A program made the position numbers and the translations under genes. Shown here piece after piece: positions 51,400 to 61,572 of a stretch of DNA of 64,000 nt (position 1 is the stretch's first letter; every line of letters starts with the position of its first letter). The notes under the pieces were generated by a model. It saw only the letters and a list, made by a program, of their open reading frames with translations. It was not told where the DNA came from and made no database searches. Origin of the DNA: Dromaius novaehollandiae (taxonomy: Eukaryota; Chordata; Aves; Casuariiformes; Dromaiidae); assembly GCF_036370855.1 (NCBI RefSeq), contig NC_088099.1:151299517-151363516 (forward strand), read 5' to 3'.

Positions 51400-52649
51400 G
51401 AGAGATAAACACATTAATTGATCAGTGATGAACAACAATAACAGTGAGGGAGGGACTAGTTTATGAGAGGGGCTAATTACTACAGCTTGACTAAACAGCC
51501 ACTAACAGCAAACATGCTAGCAGCCTATTCCTGAAGTGTGCAGTCAACCAAGAGCCCAGGCAAATTTCATAGCATAGTAAAAAGCTGTGTAAAAAGGAGC
51601 AGAGGGATGAAATTATGAAAGGAAAAATTTGGGCTGAATAACCAAAGAACAGTTCTTGACAGCAAGATTTATTATCCTCGGAAATAATCTCACAAAAGAT
51701 GCAGTAGGAGCTCTATAGCTCGGTAAATTTAAATGAAAGTGGACAAAATGCTAGTGTATACACAACAATCTGGGAAAGAAATAGATTGAATGGCTTAAGA
51801 GGTACATAATTCATGTTTAGATTCTAAATTACACTGGCATAAATAAGTGACTGTTCTGTGTCAGTCTGCAAAATTAAATCTGTAAAACTAACTGATCAGA
51901 ATCTATTCACAGAATCTATTACTTGAACCAAAGTGGTTTTCTAAGGAGTTTGACAGTAATCTATCACCTTTTGTTTTTTTCTTGTCATATAAACAACTCT
52001 TTAAGTTACTGTAGCAGAAACACTGAAAAACAACACTGAAAATCTGTTTCTGCCTCATCTCAAAACTCAGGTTCTATGAAAATCTGCCTTACTGTGACTG
52101 TTTAAGTGAAATATTCTTTATCACTTTTTCACAACAGTCACAGTACTGGCGTGTGCAAAGTGTATGATTGTGAGTCATAAAGATGTACTTTGCAAAGAAA
52201 AAACCATGGTATTGGAAGAGGACTAGCTGAGCTGTCACATCCCACCCACTTCCCACAATTGCAAACAACTGTAAAAGAGACATTTTGCTCTAGAAATGCA
52301 CAAAACATCTGCTCTAGACTCTCTACTAACCAGTCAAAAAACACTTCCAAAACTCTGTGATAGACCTTTGGTCTAGTGAGGAAAAGAAAGACACTGGGGG
52401 ACAGAAAGGAGACCTGGGCCACTGCCAGTGTCCATGGTCCCTGCTGTAACAGAGTGTCTCCAAGACTCAGGTCAAGAGAGTACAGATAAGTTCACTTTGT
52501 GGGGGCCAGCTCTAAGCTTTTGCTGGAAACAAAGATGGCAGATATCCATGATTAAGGCTGGAATAGGATTGCTTTAGATAACAATATCTATATATTGTTA
52601 TCTAACAATATCTAAATAGCAAATCTTTCTCTCATACTTTCTTTCATAT
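51400..52649. other. AT-rich unique DNA, no gene seen
   Basis: Nothing gene-like is supported. The stretch ends with the perfect hairpin at 52574-52605. Confidence 0.5.
52574..52605. repeat. Perfect 14-bp hairpin
   Basis: Arms ttagataacaatat (52574-52587) and atattgttatctaa (52592-52605) are exact reverse complements around a 4-base loop. A further acaatatctaa partly repeats one arm just downstream. It may be an AT-rich cruciform or a MITE tip. Confidence 0.85.
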
Positions 52650-52908
52650 CTTTCCATGTTTTACAAAGCAATGCAGTACCCTCATTTTATAGACGCAAAG
52701 CTGAATTATCCAAATTTGCACACAGCCATTTGAAAGCGTTGCCAGGAATAGAATTAGGTCTCTTGGATCAGTTTTGCAACTGCTGTAAATTGGCATAGCC
52801 CCACAGAGACAGCAGAGGTGTAATGGAGATGCAATAATTTACATCAAGTGAGGATCAGCTTCAGGTCTCACGTCCCATGCCCTATTCACTAGCACATGTT
52901 GCCTCACT
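52650..52908 (-). mobile_element. Old tRNA-derived (MIR-like) SINE, reverse strand
   Basis: Read on the minus strand, the element starts gaggcaacatgtgctagtg, a decayed tRNA-type head with an A-box-like tgtgctagtgaatagggc. Further on come ttctattcctggc, like a B box (GGTTCRANTCC), then gctgtgtgcaaatttgg, tctataaaatgaggg and ttgtaaaa. These follow in order the MIR-like SINE text 'gctgtgtgaccttgg...tctgtaaaatggggata...tgtaaagcg'. The element is interrupted after the head by a 100-bp palindromic insertion (52763-52862). The copy is highly diverged and therefore old. The subfamily is not certain. Confidence 0.6.
52763..52862. mobile_element. MITE-like palindromic element nested in the SINE
   Basis: This 100-bp block breaks the SINE at 52762/52863 and is flanked by the 7-bp direct repeat aggtctc (52756-52762 and 52863-52869), as expected for a target duplication. 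Its halves are imperfect inverted copies: tgtaaattggcatagcccca (52784-52803) against the complement of 52824-52843, 13 of 20 bases ungapped and better with one gap. The layout resembles the sauropsid repeat with 'tgtaaat...gcat..ctcca' arms and 'tgaggatc' ends as I recall it. It has no coding capacity, so it would have been mobilised by a transposase encoded elsewhere. Confidence 0.5.
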
Positions 52909-55900
52909 TAATGACTGCTCTCCTACTCTCTGCAGTATGTGTAGTCTCTAGGGAAGCATGTAAAAAACATATGCTGGTGCTGTCTGTGCTATATTTGTTT
53001 TCTGGACAGAGAACAGTAATCTTCAGGGCTGCCAAGGCTTATATAACATCAAAATTCACGACAGCAAGTACCTCTTGCTCCCCCTTCTCCCCTATTTCAC
53101 TTCCCCTACTCCTTTACTTGAAAAGGCAATTTTGAAGGGCATTGTTTTTTTCATTCTATTCCTTTCAACATGCTTTCTGTCACAGAGATATCTGGAGTAG
53201 TTACATGGCCACAGTGACAGTAACATGCCCTCTGTGGCTGCAGAGTTAAGGAGGAAACATCTGGAATCAACTTCTATTTCCTTTAGTACTTTCACAAATA
53301 ACCGTGGATCTATATGACAGCCAGAATGGTAAGGTACATCTGCTAATTTGCTGGATTGTTGCAAACCTTCAAAATAGATACTCGTTTTGAAAACAACCTA
53401 TTTTCCCCACATTATGAATGTTAAAACCTTTGTTACTTAGGAAAGCAGATGTTAATTAGGCATGAAAAATACTTGGCAACTTGCCTATGACTTTTTTTGA
53501 CTGTTGCTTGAAGTGATAGAGACAACCCTGTTTTTCTTGCTGCAGGCAATTTATGGCACAAAGCTCTTCAGCAATGTCTAGGTAGCAAACAAAGTTTATA
53601 TCTCATCTTTATTTTACCATCTAACAACACGAAATCTTTCTGGAGACATTTATTTTTAAGCCCCAGAGGCTCCCTTAATAAGACATAAAGAGATGTGCAA
53701 AGTCATATTTTTAGAATAAAATGCTTGATGCCTTGTTTAGAATGCTGGGTCCATAATCACTGAAAAAGAAACACAAATGCTGACTGCTGTCATGATGATA
53801 TGCTACCAACATTTTTGAGTATTATTCCACAGTATAAATGTTGTTGCTTGTAAGTTTTCATGAGATTAATCATAACAAATGTAGACAATGATACAGAAGA
53901 GGGTGGACAAAACTGTATCTCCCAGCTAGTCACCTCTAGAGGCATGGTTTGATTCACCTAGACTTCTTGACATTGAAGTACACTCTGCACACACGCCCCA
54001 GGGAACGATCTGTATTAAGCATTTTTATGTTAATAAAAGAGAAATATTTCAAATTAGAAATATCAGACTCCTCTTCCTTGTTACTATCACTACTTTCACA
54101 TTAAAGTTATCTACAGTAAACCCTGAAAATGAATCGTGCTGCTGTAGGAAAACAATTTATCCAGTGATAATGTCCCATCAAACACAATGGATTGGCAGCT
54201 TCTGAGCTATTATTTCAAGGCCAGCAAGTTGCCTGTGAATGGCATCCTACCAGGTACTGTCTGAACAAGGATGAAAACTACAAATTAGTATACTGATTTC
54301 TTTATTGCTCTGTTCTGACCTGGTTAGGAATAAATGTAGAGAGCAGGCACAAAAGGACTGAGAGACACCAGGAGCGAGCATGGGACTCTGGAAACTTGGT
54401 GGGACTGGACGACTCAAGGGATAGGAAAATGGGACATGGAGCCGTTCAGACTGATTATCTGGGTCTGTAGTCATCAACATCAGAAGTGCCACGGGATGGC
54501 TGTTCCCTGACCTATGTGAAAGAAATTGATGGACTTGGTAATCTTCCATTGTACAAGTAATTCTCTGGATCCTTAAAAGCAGTTGTGGCATTGGCACTGA
54601 AGTTTTGGGGAGCAACCCAAAGGGTTAATCCAAAGCAATATTAAAGTGGGTGACCCATGTTGGTGCTTGGAGGAAGGACAAAGCTGCTAGCAGTTTAGGA
54701 AGAAGAGATTAGAAGGAACTTAATGAGCCAGGTCCAGTGCTTACTATCTTACACAGACATATTATTTAGTCTTTGATGAGTTTAGTGGTGTTAAATTAGC
54801 TCTCTAATAGAAAAATTCTTAATTTTGACTAAGAAATTAATGAAAGGGTATGATCTATACATTTTTCCTGCACATTAGGCCATGGAGGAAAGAAAGTCAA
54901 TCATACAAAAAATATCAGGAGAGGAATCAAGCATAGCTCATGATCCTTTAAACGTTCTCCAGACACTTTCCATTTTTTAATGCAAGCCACCCTCTGCCAA
55001 TAGCATAGTGCAGTAGGGGTGGATTAGAGGGCACAGATCAATCTCTGCCTGAAATGTTAGAAAATTGGTTCTGTTAGACAAAACAAGTAAGACTTTTCAA
55101 GGAGACTAGATCGGTGTCTTGCTCCCATTTCCAACTGCTACTCAAAATGAAAGCCTAGACTAAGGCTGACCTAGAAACAAGAAAAGTTTATTCTCTCCCT
55201 CCTTGTGACATTTATAATTTATATATATAAAAAATCCATCTGAATAATTCCATAAATGAGCTCCTGTTTGCTCTCACAGACATTTAATGGATTGTTTCAG
55301 TGTGGACAGCAAAATACCAGGGCTTATATATGAGAATCTGCTTGTAGCTGAAGACCTGTGACAGAAGCATCTCTAATAATGGCACCAATTCAAACAAACA
55401 GATCTCAAATGTATGTAAAATATGGTCTGCTGCATCATTCCCCACTTGTAAAAATAACTGGCAATCCAGCTTCAATAAACATAGAGCATAATGGTAAAAA
55501 TACCCCAAATAAACATTGCACTTTTTTGCTAACTGTATTTTGAAGCTTAAATTATATTTCTATCATTCCATAAACTGAAGTACCTTTCAGTGTCTTTTAC
55601 TAATCAAGCACTTTAGCCAGCTTGCTAGTCTCACAGTCAAATACCAATCTATATATGATCATTAGTTTAATTTGAGGACCATTAATTAATAAATTAAACA
55701 AATTCCAGATGAAGCCTTATCTACTCATGTACTACATGTAAATCTACTCATATACATGTATCATGAGATACTATGACTTTATAAGTGTGGGCAAAAACAA
55801 ATCTTGGAAAACCAAATATCTCTAAAAAATAACTTGTTTAAAGTACAGACCGTTAGGGTATGTTTGAGGATTTTTTTATTTCTGCAGTGAATTTAAATTG

Positions 55901-57867
55901 CTTCACCAGAAGGTGCCAGTCTTGATCCATAAAACTGAGTATGTAGTCACTGCATTTCAGTAAATTCCATTATAAGGATTTCAGTGGAAGCTAAAAGCAC
56001 AGAGTTCTGGTGTCAAAGAAGAAAGCAACTAATGAACTCTGAAGGCAGAACACAAAACAAACTCCAGAACAAGCATAACACTCCATAACAAATCTAGGAA
56101 AAAGATAATCACTCTTTGCCAAGTTTTTACGTTGATGTAAAAATAATATTGTCCCCATGAAGGAGGAGATGGGGGAAATGGCAGGTTGTAGGAGGCACTT
56201 ACTGAAGATATTTTCAACTCTTCAACTTCACTGGCTTTTCATTTGTATATTTTTTATTTTTATGTTTTGATTGTTGTAGAATAAATGTGTATCATTACAG
56301 CCAAGATGGCGTAGGCTATGAAGCAGTGAATTGCAAAAGCTTTTAGTTCTTGATTGAGTCACCAGAGACATGCGTCTCACTGTCCACTGCAATATGTGTG
56401 AAGTGAGGTTTCTTCCTTATGTTATGGATCCTCCTTTTGTTTTGGGTCTGCTAAAATATACACCTCAGGCTTATGTGTTCTAAAACTGTTCAAATGTGGA
56501 GTGAACCCATTTTCAACAACACTGTGTTTATCAACAACTGTTTTCTAGCCATACACAAAAAAATACTTGTTATTGATGAATTCTTACAACTTCATTTATT
56601 GGGAAGTCATAATGTGGCACTCTTACATACCACATCTATATAATGCAGTATTTGTATTATTTTACAGTAGTATAGCTTCAGGACCAATTGTTTACTATGC
56701 CAGTATCTTTCCTGCTTCTGCAGCCTAAATTCTACTCTGAGACTTGATCCTTGTTCAAAATTTTTTTCCTTTCTGTGCATCAGGAGAAAGCAGTCTACCT
56801 TAATGCAAGAATTACTAAACTATTCCTTGCACTGCTATTTCAGTCTAAGTGCTCCACTACCTTAGTGAAGTATGTAGTAAAAATACCTAGAAAGAAAAAC
56901 AGATGCCTGAAATTTCCTATGGTTTGGAGTCTATCATGTAGGCTGTCATAGACTCTGACACAGGCTGAGAGTTGCAACATGCAGTAACAGCTTCATCCAG
57001 AATTTATTCGAGTAATTAGACTATCACAGCTACCACATGTCATTTCCCTGATTAAAAAACAGGAGAACAAGGGGCTGTGAAGAGAAGAGGAAAATACGTT
57101 CATCCTATTTTCTCAGAAACATTGAATAAACCATGAGAAAAGGGATCCATTTCTGTACTCTAGCAGTAAAAGAAATAAGAGGCTGTGAAAATAGCTACTA
57201 AACATAAAAAAAAAAAAAAAAGCAAACACAAAATATCTGAGTGCTTAGGAACAGAAGGGATGGAGGTTGGTCTGGAAAACTAATTTAATTTGAGAATACA
57301 ATGCTGTTGAAAGCAGTATATTTGTCCTAGAACTTTATGGAATCACACAGTTAAAATACTTTCCCGGGTAAATAACCTGGGCCAGGCCATTTCACAACTT
57401 TGATATGAAACATCTAAAAAGCAGCAGGTTACACTTCACCATGTTCATGCTGAACTAATAGCCACAGCATGGTATTAGGGGACATAAGGTGGCTGGAAGG
57501 GCTAACTTTCAAATAAGATGTAAAATTGAAGCCCTCAGTGGTTAGTGATCTGAAAGAACTTAAGATCTTACAGATAGCCTAAACAAATTCCTTCTTGAGT
57601 TTTTTTCTCTTACTCTTCTACGTAAATACACAGATGTGTCTATGCAAACCCCTGGGTCTGTTAGTCTACCCCTAATAACTTGTGACAAATATCTGCAGGC
57701 AATTTTTGGCTAAATTTGGCAGAGCAGGAGAGGTCTCAAAATCCCTATGCATTTCATAGTAATATGTGTCCAGGTAAGGAAGAGAGATCCCATCAATACT
57801 CGAACAAGGGAAAGAATTCAGCATGAACTTAGGGCTTATTGAAGGGGTGAGAGAGATAACATGTAGT
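52909..57867. other. Unique DNA, no gene seen
   Basis: No gene, RNA or clear transposon was recognised. An A16 run is at 57206-57221. A degenerate tandem pair around tctactcat...acatgta is at about 55718-55762. A YY1-like ccaagatggcg is at about 56301. Minus-strand frames at 53092-53364 and 54247-54615 carry no motif I know. Confidence 0.5.
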
Positions 57868-58049
57868 CAAACCACAGGGAAAAACATTTGTTTCTTGCTA
57901 GACACCAGAGAATCAACTCTTCAGACAAGAGTTCTTTGCTATATGGCTTCTCTGGTGTCTAATAATGCATATCTTCTCACTGAAGCTTTTCCTGTGGTTG
58001 TGGTAATCATAATAGTTTTTGCCTCTGCAGATTCTCTGGCATCTAATAA
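57868..58049. repeat. Imperfect palindrome with perfect 14-bp arms
   Basis: Perfect arms tagacaccagagaa (57899-57912) and ttctctggtgtcta (57948-57961) enclose a smaller hairpin aactctt...aagagtt. Outer sequence is also complementary (accacaggga near 57871, tcctgtggtt near 57990). A near-direct copy of the right arm, ttctctggcatctaataa, recurs at 58032-58049. This is typical of a small nonautonomous DNA transposon relic or a rearranged palindrome. Confidence 0.55.
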
Positions 58050-58422
58050 GAAGTGAGTTCCAACAGCAGCCTTATTAAAATTCACTTATAAAATAAATCA
58101 ACCACAAGACACAAATCCATAGGAACCTAAGCTTCATTAATTCCACTTCCAGTAGAACTATTTGTTTGCTTACCATGATTTCCCTGCAGTTTCAGATGGA
58201 TATAGTTTTTTTGCAACTTCCTGGGGCTTTGGCATATTTAATCAAAGTTTATACAGCTCCTTTAAATTCTGCAGAAATAAAGGATCTGCACATTAATATT
58301 GCTTTGCTACTTACCATTAATTTCAATGGGACAATTCAGGCAGGAAGACACTACTCATTATCAGACTGGGGCTGGGATTCATCTTACCAAACTTTGTGCA
58401 TTTACAGTACAGATATCCACAT

Positions 58423-58593
58423 CTGAGCTAATTATCTAAACTCCCTTTATAGTCACAGGAAAAAAATAGACAATTCCAGAGTATGATTCATCTCCTCCCA
58501 AGGCTGACATCTAAAACAGGCCAGATGAATCACCTTCTGGAAGTGCTCTTTTCTCTCTACTGACTATAAAGGGAATTTAGACAACTATCTCAG
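58423..58593. mobile_element. 171-bp MITE-like palindrome
   Basis: Outer arms 58423-58455 and 58561-58593 are inverted copies with 29 of 33 bases matching (core ctccctttatagtca). Inner arms 58476-58493 and 58523-58540 match at 15 of 18 (gattcatct/agatgaatc). Spacing on the two sides is equal, so the whole 171 bp folds on one axis near 58508 without gaps. It has no coding capacity. Such symmetry is characteristic of foldback or MITE elements. The family is not known to me, and target duplications were not identified. Confidence 0.6.
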
Positions 58594-60179
58594 ATAAAGA
58601 TGGCTGTTGCAGGAGTCTAGTGTTAGGTGACATGGCAGAATCTTATATGTCCAACCCTGCTCTGAATTTTACCACTACTACTGTGAAGTCCCTAAACTGG
58701 AAGTAATAGCCTGGGATAATCACGATGGATCTTAGAAAGTACCTAGCTCCCACAGATGCACTTTGAGTGAAGTTTAACTGCAAACATTTGTGATTCAAGA
58801 AGCAACACTGTCTTGTGAAAGGAAATGATACTTATATTTCATCTCTTTATGTGAAATGCATGAGCCATCATGGTGTTTCCTGTCTAGGGCAATAATTAGG
58901 TAGTTGGGTTTTGGACCTCAAATTTGAAAGAACTGATATTTAACTTTTTGATGTTTTTTCCTAGCTGATTTGCTCATATGGTTCAAGCCCATATATTTCT
59001 AGTAGAGCTAGAACTGGGACACAAGTCTTTGGCGGTTACAGTTACTATGAACCGTTTTGATTTTACCCTGTATTTTTCCTGTAAATAGAAGCTCACTATT
59101 TGAAGAATAGACTTCTATATGCATAGCCTCTTAAACGTTATATTCAGCCCCTCCAAAAAAGCACTAAAGAGTACCAAATCCCTCTGGAACTCAAGGAAAC
59201 AACCAATTTCAAAGTGTTAAAGTTCCCGTAAAAATTGTAAATCCTTATCTTTCATTTAGCTAAGACTCCATTTTACAGCAATGAGCAGAGAGACGTCTGT
59301 TCTCTTTCTGCTACAGCATTCATTTCTGTTTTTATCTACCACACTTAAATGTTTTTTTACCTCAAAAAGCATAATCAGTGCTATGCATTGCATATACTTA
59401 AAAGTCTACTGGGTAGTGCATTTTTATTTTGGCTTTGCTTTCAGTGGCTGTCTTTGATTTATTCATCTTTTATACATTTAAGTTTATATTTATTTGTGAT
59501 TTCTCTTACGACTTACAGAAAATGCTGTGGCATTACAGAAATTCTAACATGATGAGGATAATTTGAACAAAATCTCCACGAGAGCTGTGTAAACATATGG
59601 AGAGTATAACTGGCCCAGTGAGTATCATTCTTGTGATAAAGTGACAACTATTTGACATAATGTTCACATAGGTCTTTCCTACTTCTTCTTTTCAAATTTA
59701 ACAGGGAGAAAGGGATATGACTGTAGTTACAATCTACAGCTTTTAAAGCTATTTTCATCATGCAGCATAGTTTCCTGCCAGAATAACACACTACTGCATT
59801 TTTGGTCTCTTAGGACCGAAAGAAACAGGCATATTTTACAGCAGTCTTCATCTACCTGAACATACAGATCTCTGAATCCCCCTCTTTCAACCTTATAGCC
59901 ACCAGGTTCCTGCAGACTGAGTGTGTTTATGCAGGCAGAAAGCAAAATGTGTGCCTTATATGAAAGGAAAAAGAAAAACCCTACAACCCTGGGCATGACT
60001 CTGTAGTGTAGTACCTGTGGGCAGACAAAGAGGATGGCAGACACGTGAACATCTGATCAAAACCACATCCCTTTAACACCCTGGCCAAGCTCATTGCCAT
60101 GAGCACAATTGTGCACAGTCCTATCGATAGGTGTATGCATCATACAGCATTATCATTTCAAGCAATTCCACAGCAAAGC
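58594..60179. other. Unique DNA, no gene seen
   Basis: No gene is supported. A 105-codon minus-strand frame at 59727-60044 has no recognisable motif. Confidence 0.5.
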
Positions 60180-60510
60180 AAAACGGCTTGCAAAAGCAAA
60201 GCGTGGCAACACAACCTCACGCTGCTCTAGCTTTACCTCACTTACTCTTGATGTGGCCGTAAGTACAGAGGCGAACACTTTTCTCTTACGAGTTGGCACA
60301 TGTTAACACTGGTGAAGAGGGCAAGGTCTGGGTTACTGCGAGCCTTCGGCATTGCTGCCCAGCTCCAGGCAGCCGCGGAGCCTGCCATGGGGCTGGGCAG
60401 GGGGTACCCTGCACTGCAGCGTGCAGCCACACAAATCGTACCGGCTCCTCAGGAGCCAGAGGTTTCGCAGAGGCGATGCGCACTCTCCGAGGCAGAGCAT
60501 GTCGGAGTCG
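60180..60510 (+). promoter_or_regulatory. CpG-rich segment, possible promoter and first exon
   Basis: Roughly nineteen CpG dinucleotides occur here, densest at 60335-60510, while neighbouring AT-rich DNA has almost none. The GC content rises in parallel. The segment ends in a good plus-strand donor, GTCG|GTGAGT, at 60511. An ATG in strong context (gccATGG, 60387) is open for 41 codons to the donor. If spliced to the acceptor at 61410 it would reach a stop within about nine codons, so it would act as an upstream ORF rather than the main one. No TATA box is seen, as is normal for CpG promoters. Confidence 0.35.
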
Positions 60511-60703
60511 GTGAGTGCACATAAAACAGGAAAGAGAAGGGCAAAAAACTTTCCTTCTGACTGGCACAGTCACTCTTTCTCACATGATACCTCAGATTTA
60601 TTTAATATTTGTTAGGAGTTGCCAAATTCGGTAGCCTGATAGAGGTGGGGCTGCTGCAGCTCTTTGTCCCAGGTCCGGAGTAGTGAGGGTGAGTGTGTAC
60701 TCC

Positions 60704-60705
<2 letters not shown>

Positions 60706-60737
<32 letters not shown>
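60706..60737. repeat. (CA)16 microsatellite
   Basis: Sixteen uninterrupted AC/CA units, preceded by a tactccgga segment that mirrors ggtccggagta shortly upstream. Confidence 0.95.
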
Positions 60738-60739
<2 letters not shown>

Positions 60740-61070
60740 GATCATCCCAGCAGCTGGTCCTCTTGCCTGGACACACACATGTAGACTAGTCTCTCAGTTG
60801 ACCCCAGACCCCACGGCCTCCCCGTAGCCAGCCTGGACCTCCCGGGCTCCTCCAGTAGCCAACACACAGCCCATCTGGTCTCCTTTAGCCTCCACCAAAA
60901 ACTTCCAGCTGCTTCGACCCCTGGCTCTTATTGCAGGAACCAGCCAGTCCAGCGTGGTGCCTGCCATTGACCATGGGGCTGGGGCTCTCCTGGGACAGCC
61001 CTGGGGGCCAGGCAGGGGCTGCTGGCTCTGACGGGGCTGTTGGGGCTCCCCACCTGGGCCGTGGGTCTCT

Positions 61071-61096
61071 GTGTGTGTGTGTGTGTGGGGGGGGGG
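61071..61096. repeat. (GT)8 followed by G10
   Basis: Eight GT units run into ten G. This is the complementary dinucleotide to the CA run 330 bases upstream. Confidence 0.95.
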
Positions 61097-61410
61097 CTTT
61101 AATCGTATAGTTTACAAGAGCACTCTCAGAGAGCTGTTTTTAAGTTTATCCTATGAGAGCACATGATGACTAGCAACCTGCTCCTTCATCTGCCTGGCAC
61201 GTTCAAGCTCAGGGAAGGAAGGAGCAGATGCTCAGACAGGGTTCCTGCACAGGGCAAGTGCTGAATTCAGTCCTGTGCTAAAATCTTGAGATGTGTTACT
61301 GCTTTTCATTTTACTGAGTTAGGAGGCTGCTGTGCCAAGGGGCTCCTGTGTGTGTGAGGATGAGCTTTAATCACATGTCCTCACAATATTATTCTTTTTT
61401 TTTTTCTAAG

Positions 61411-61566
61411 TCAGGCTAAGACACAACATCTTATAAAATAAATTCAAATAGAAACAATGTTAGCTCTCAGGATTGGATTAATCTTTATTTCTTCTATTTT
61501 ATTCATCATCTTTTCTGTGGTTGGCATATATTACAATGACATTAAGGTCAAGCGCAGCACTTCAAG
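61411..61566 (+). other. Exon-like segment
   Basis: A pyrimidine tract (61391-61407, mostly T) ends in an acceptor CTAAG at 61406-61410. A donor, CAAG|GTAAAA, lies at 61563-61572. The 156-base segment contains the ATG of the small frame at 61457. Both sites are acceptable but not perfect. With the CpG segment upstream it could be the second exon of a plus-strand gene. Confidence 0.3.
61457..61566 (+). CDS. Candidate 5' coding exon with a signal anchor
   Basis: The frame starts at an ATG with A at -3. It encodes MLALR, then about 21 hydrophobic residues (IGLIFISSILFIIFSVVGIYY), then the charged NDIKVKRSTS. Short N-terminus, one membrane span and a basic stretch after it is the layout of a type II membrane protein such as a Golgi glycosyltransferase or sulfotransferase, or of a signal peptide. 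The frame continues to AGG TAA, where the stop overlaps the donor GTAAAA: unspliced it is a 37-residue peptide, spliced it would leave phase 2. There is an in-frame stop upstream at 61439. AT-rich DNA can encode hydrophobic runs by chance, and I recognise no family. Confidence 0.25.
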
Positions 61567-61572
61567 GTAAAA

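Larger units (their letters stand above)
60640..61290. other. GC-rich block framed by CA and GT microsatellites
   Basis: This segment is strongly GC-rich, unlike the AT-rich flanks. It contains many CCAG/CTGG and GGGGCTG words, a (CA)16 run on the left and a (GT)8-G10 run on the right. It may be an ERV LTR, an expanded GC-rich repeat or intronic sequence next to a CpG promoter. I could not identify TG...CA ends or a target duplication. Confidence 0.35.

Noticed and set aside
60242..60615. Several overlapping 62-95 codon frames on both strands
   Set aside because: They overlap in the same GC-rich segment, so frame length carries no coding evidence. Only the donor and CpG density were kept.
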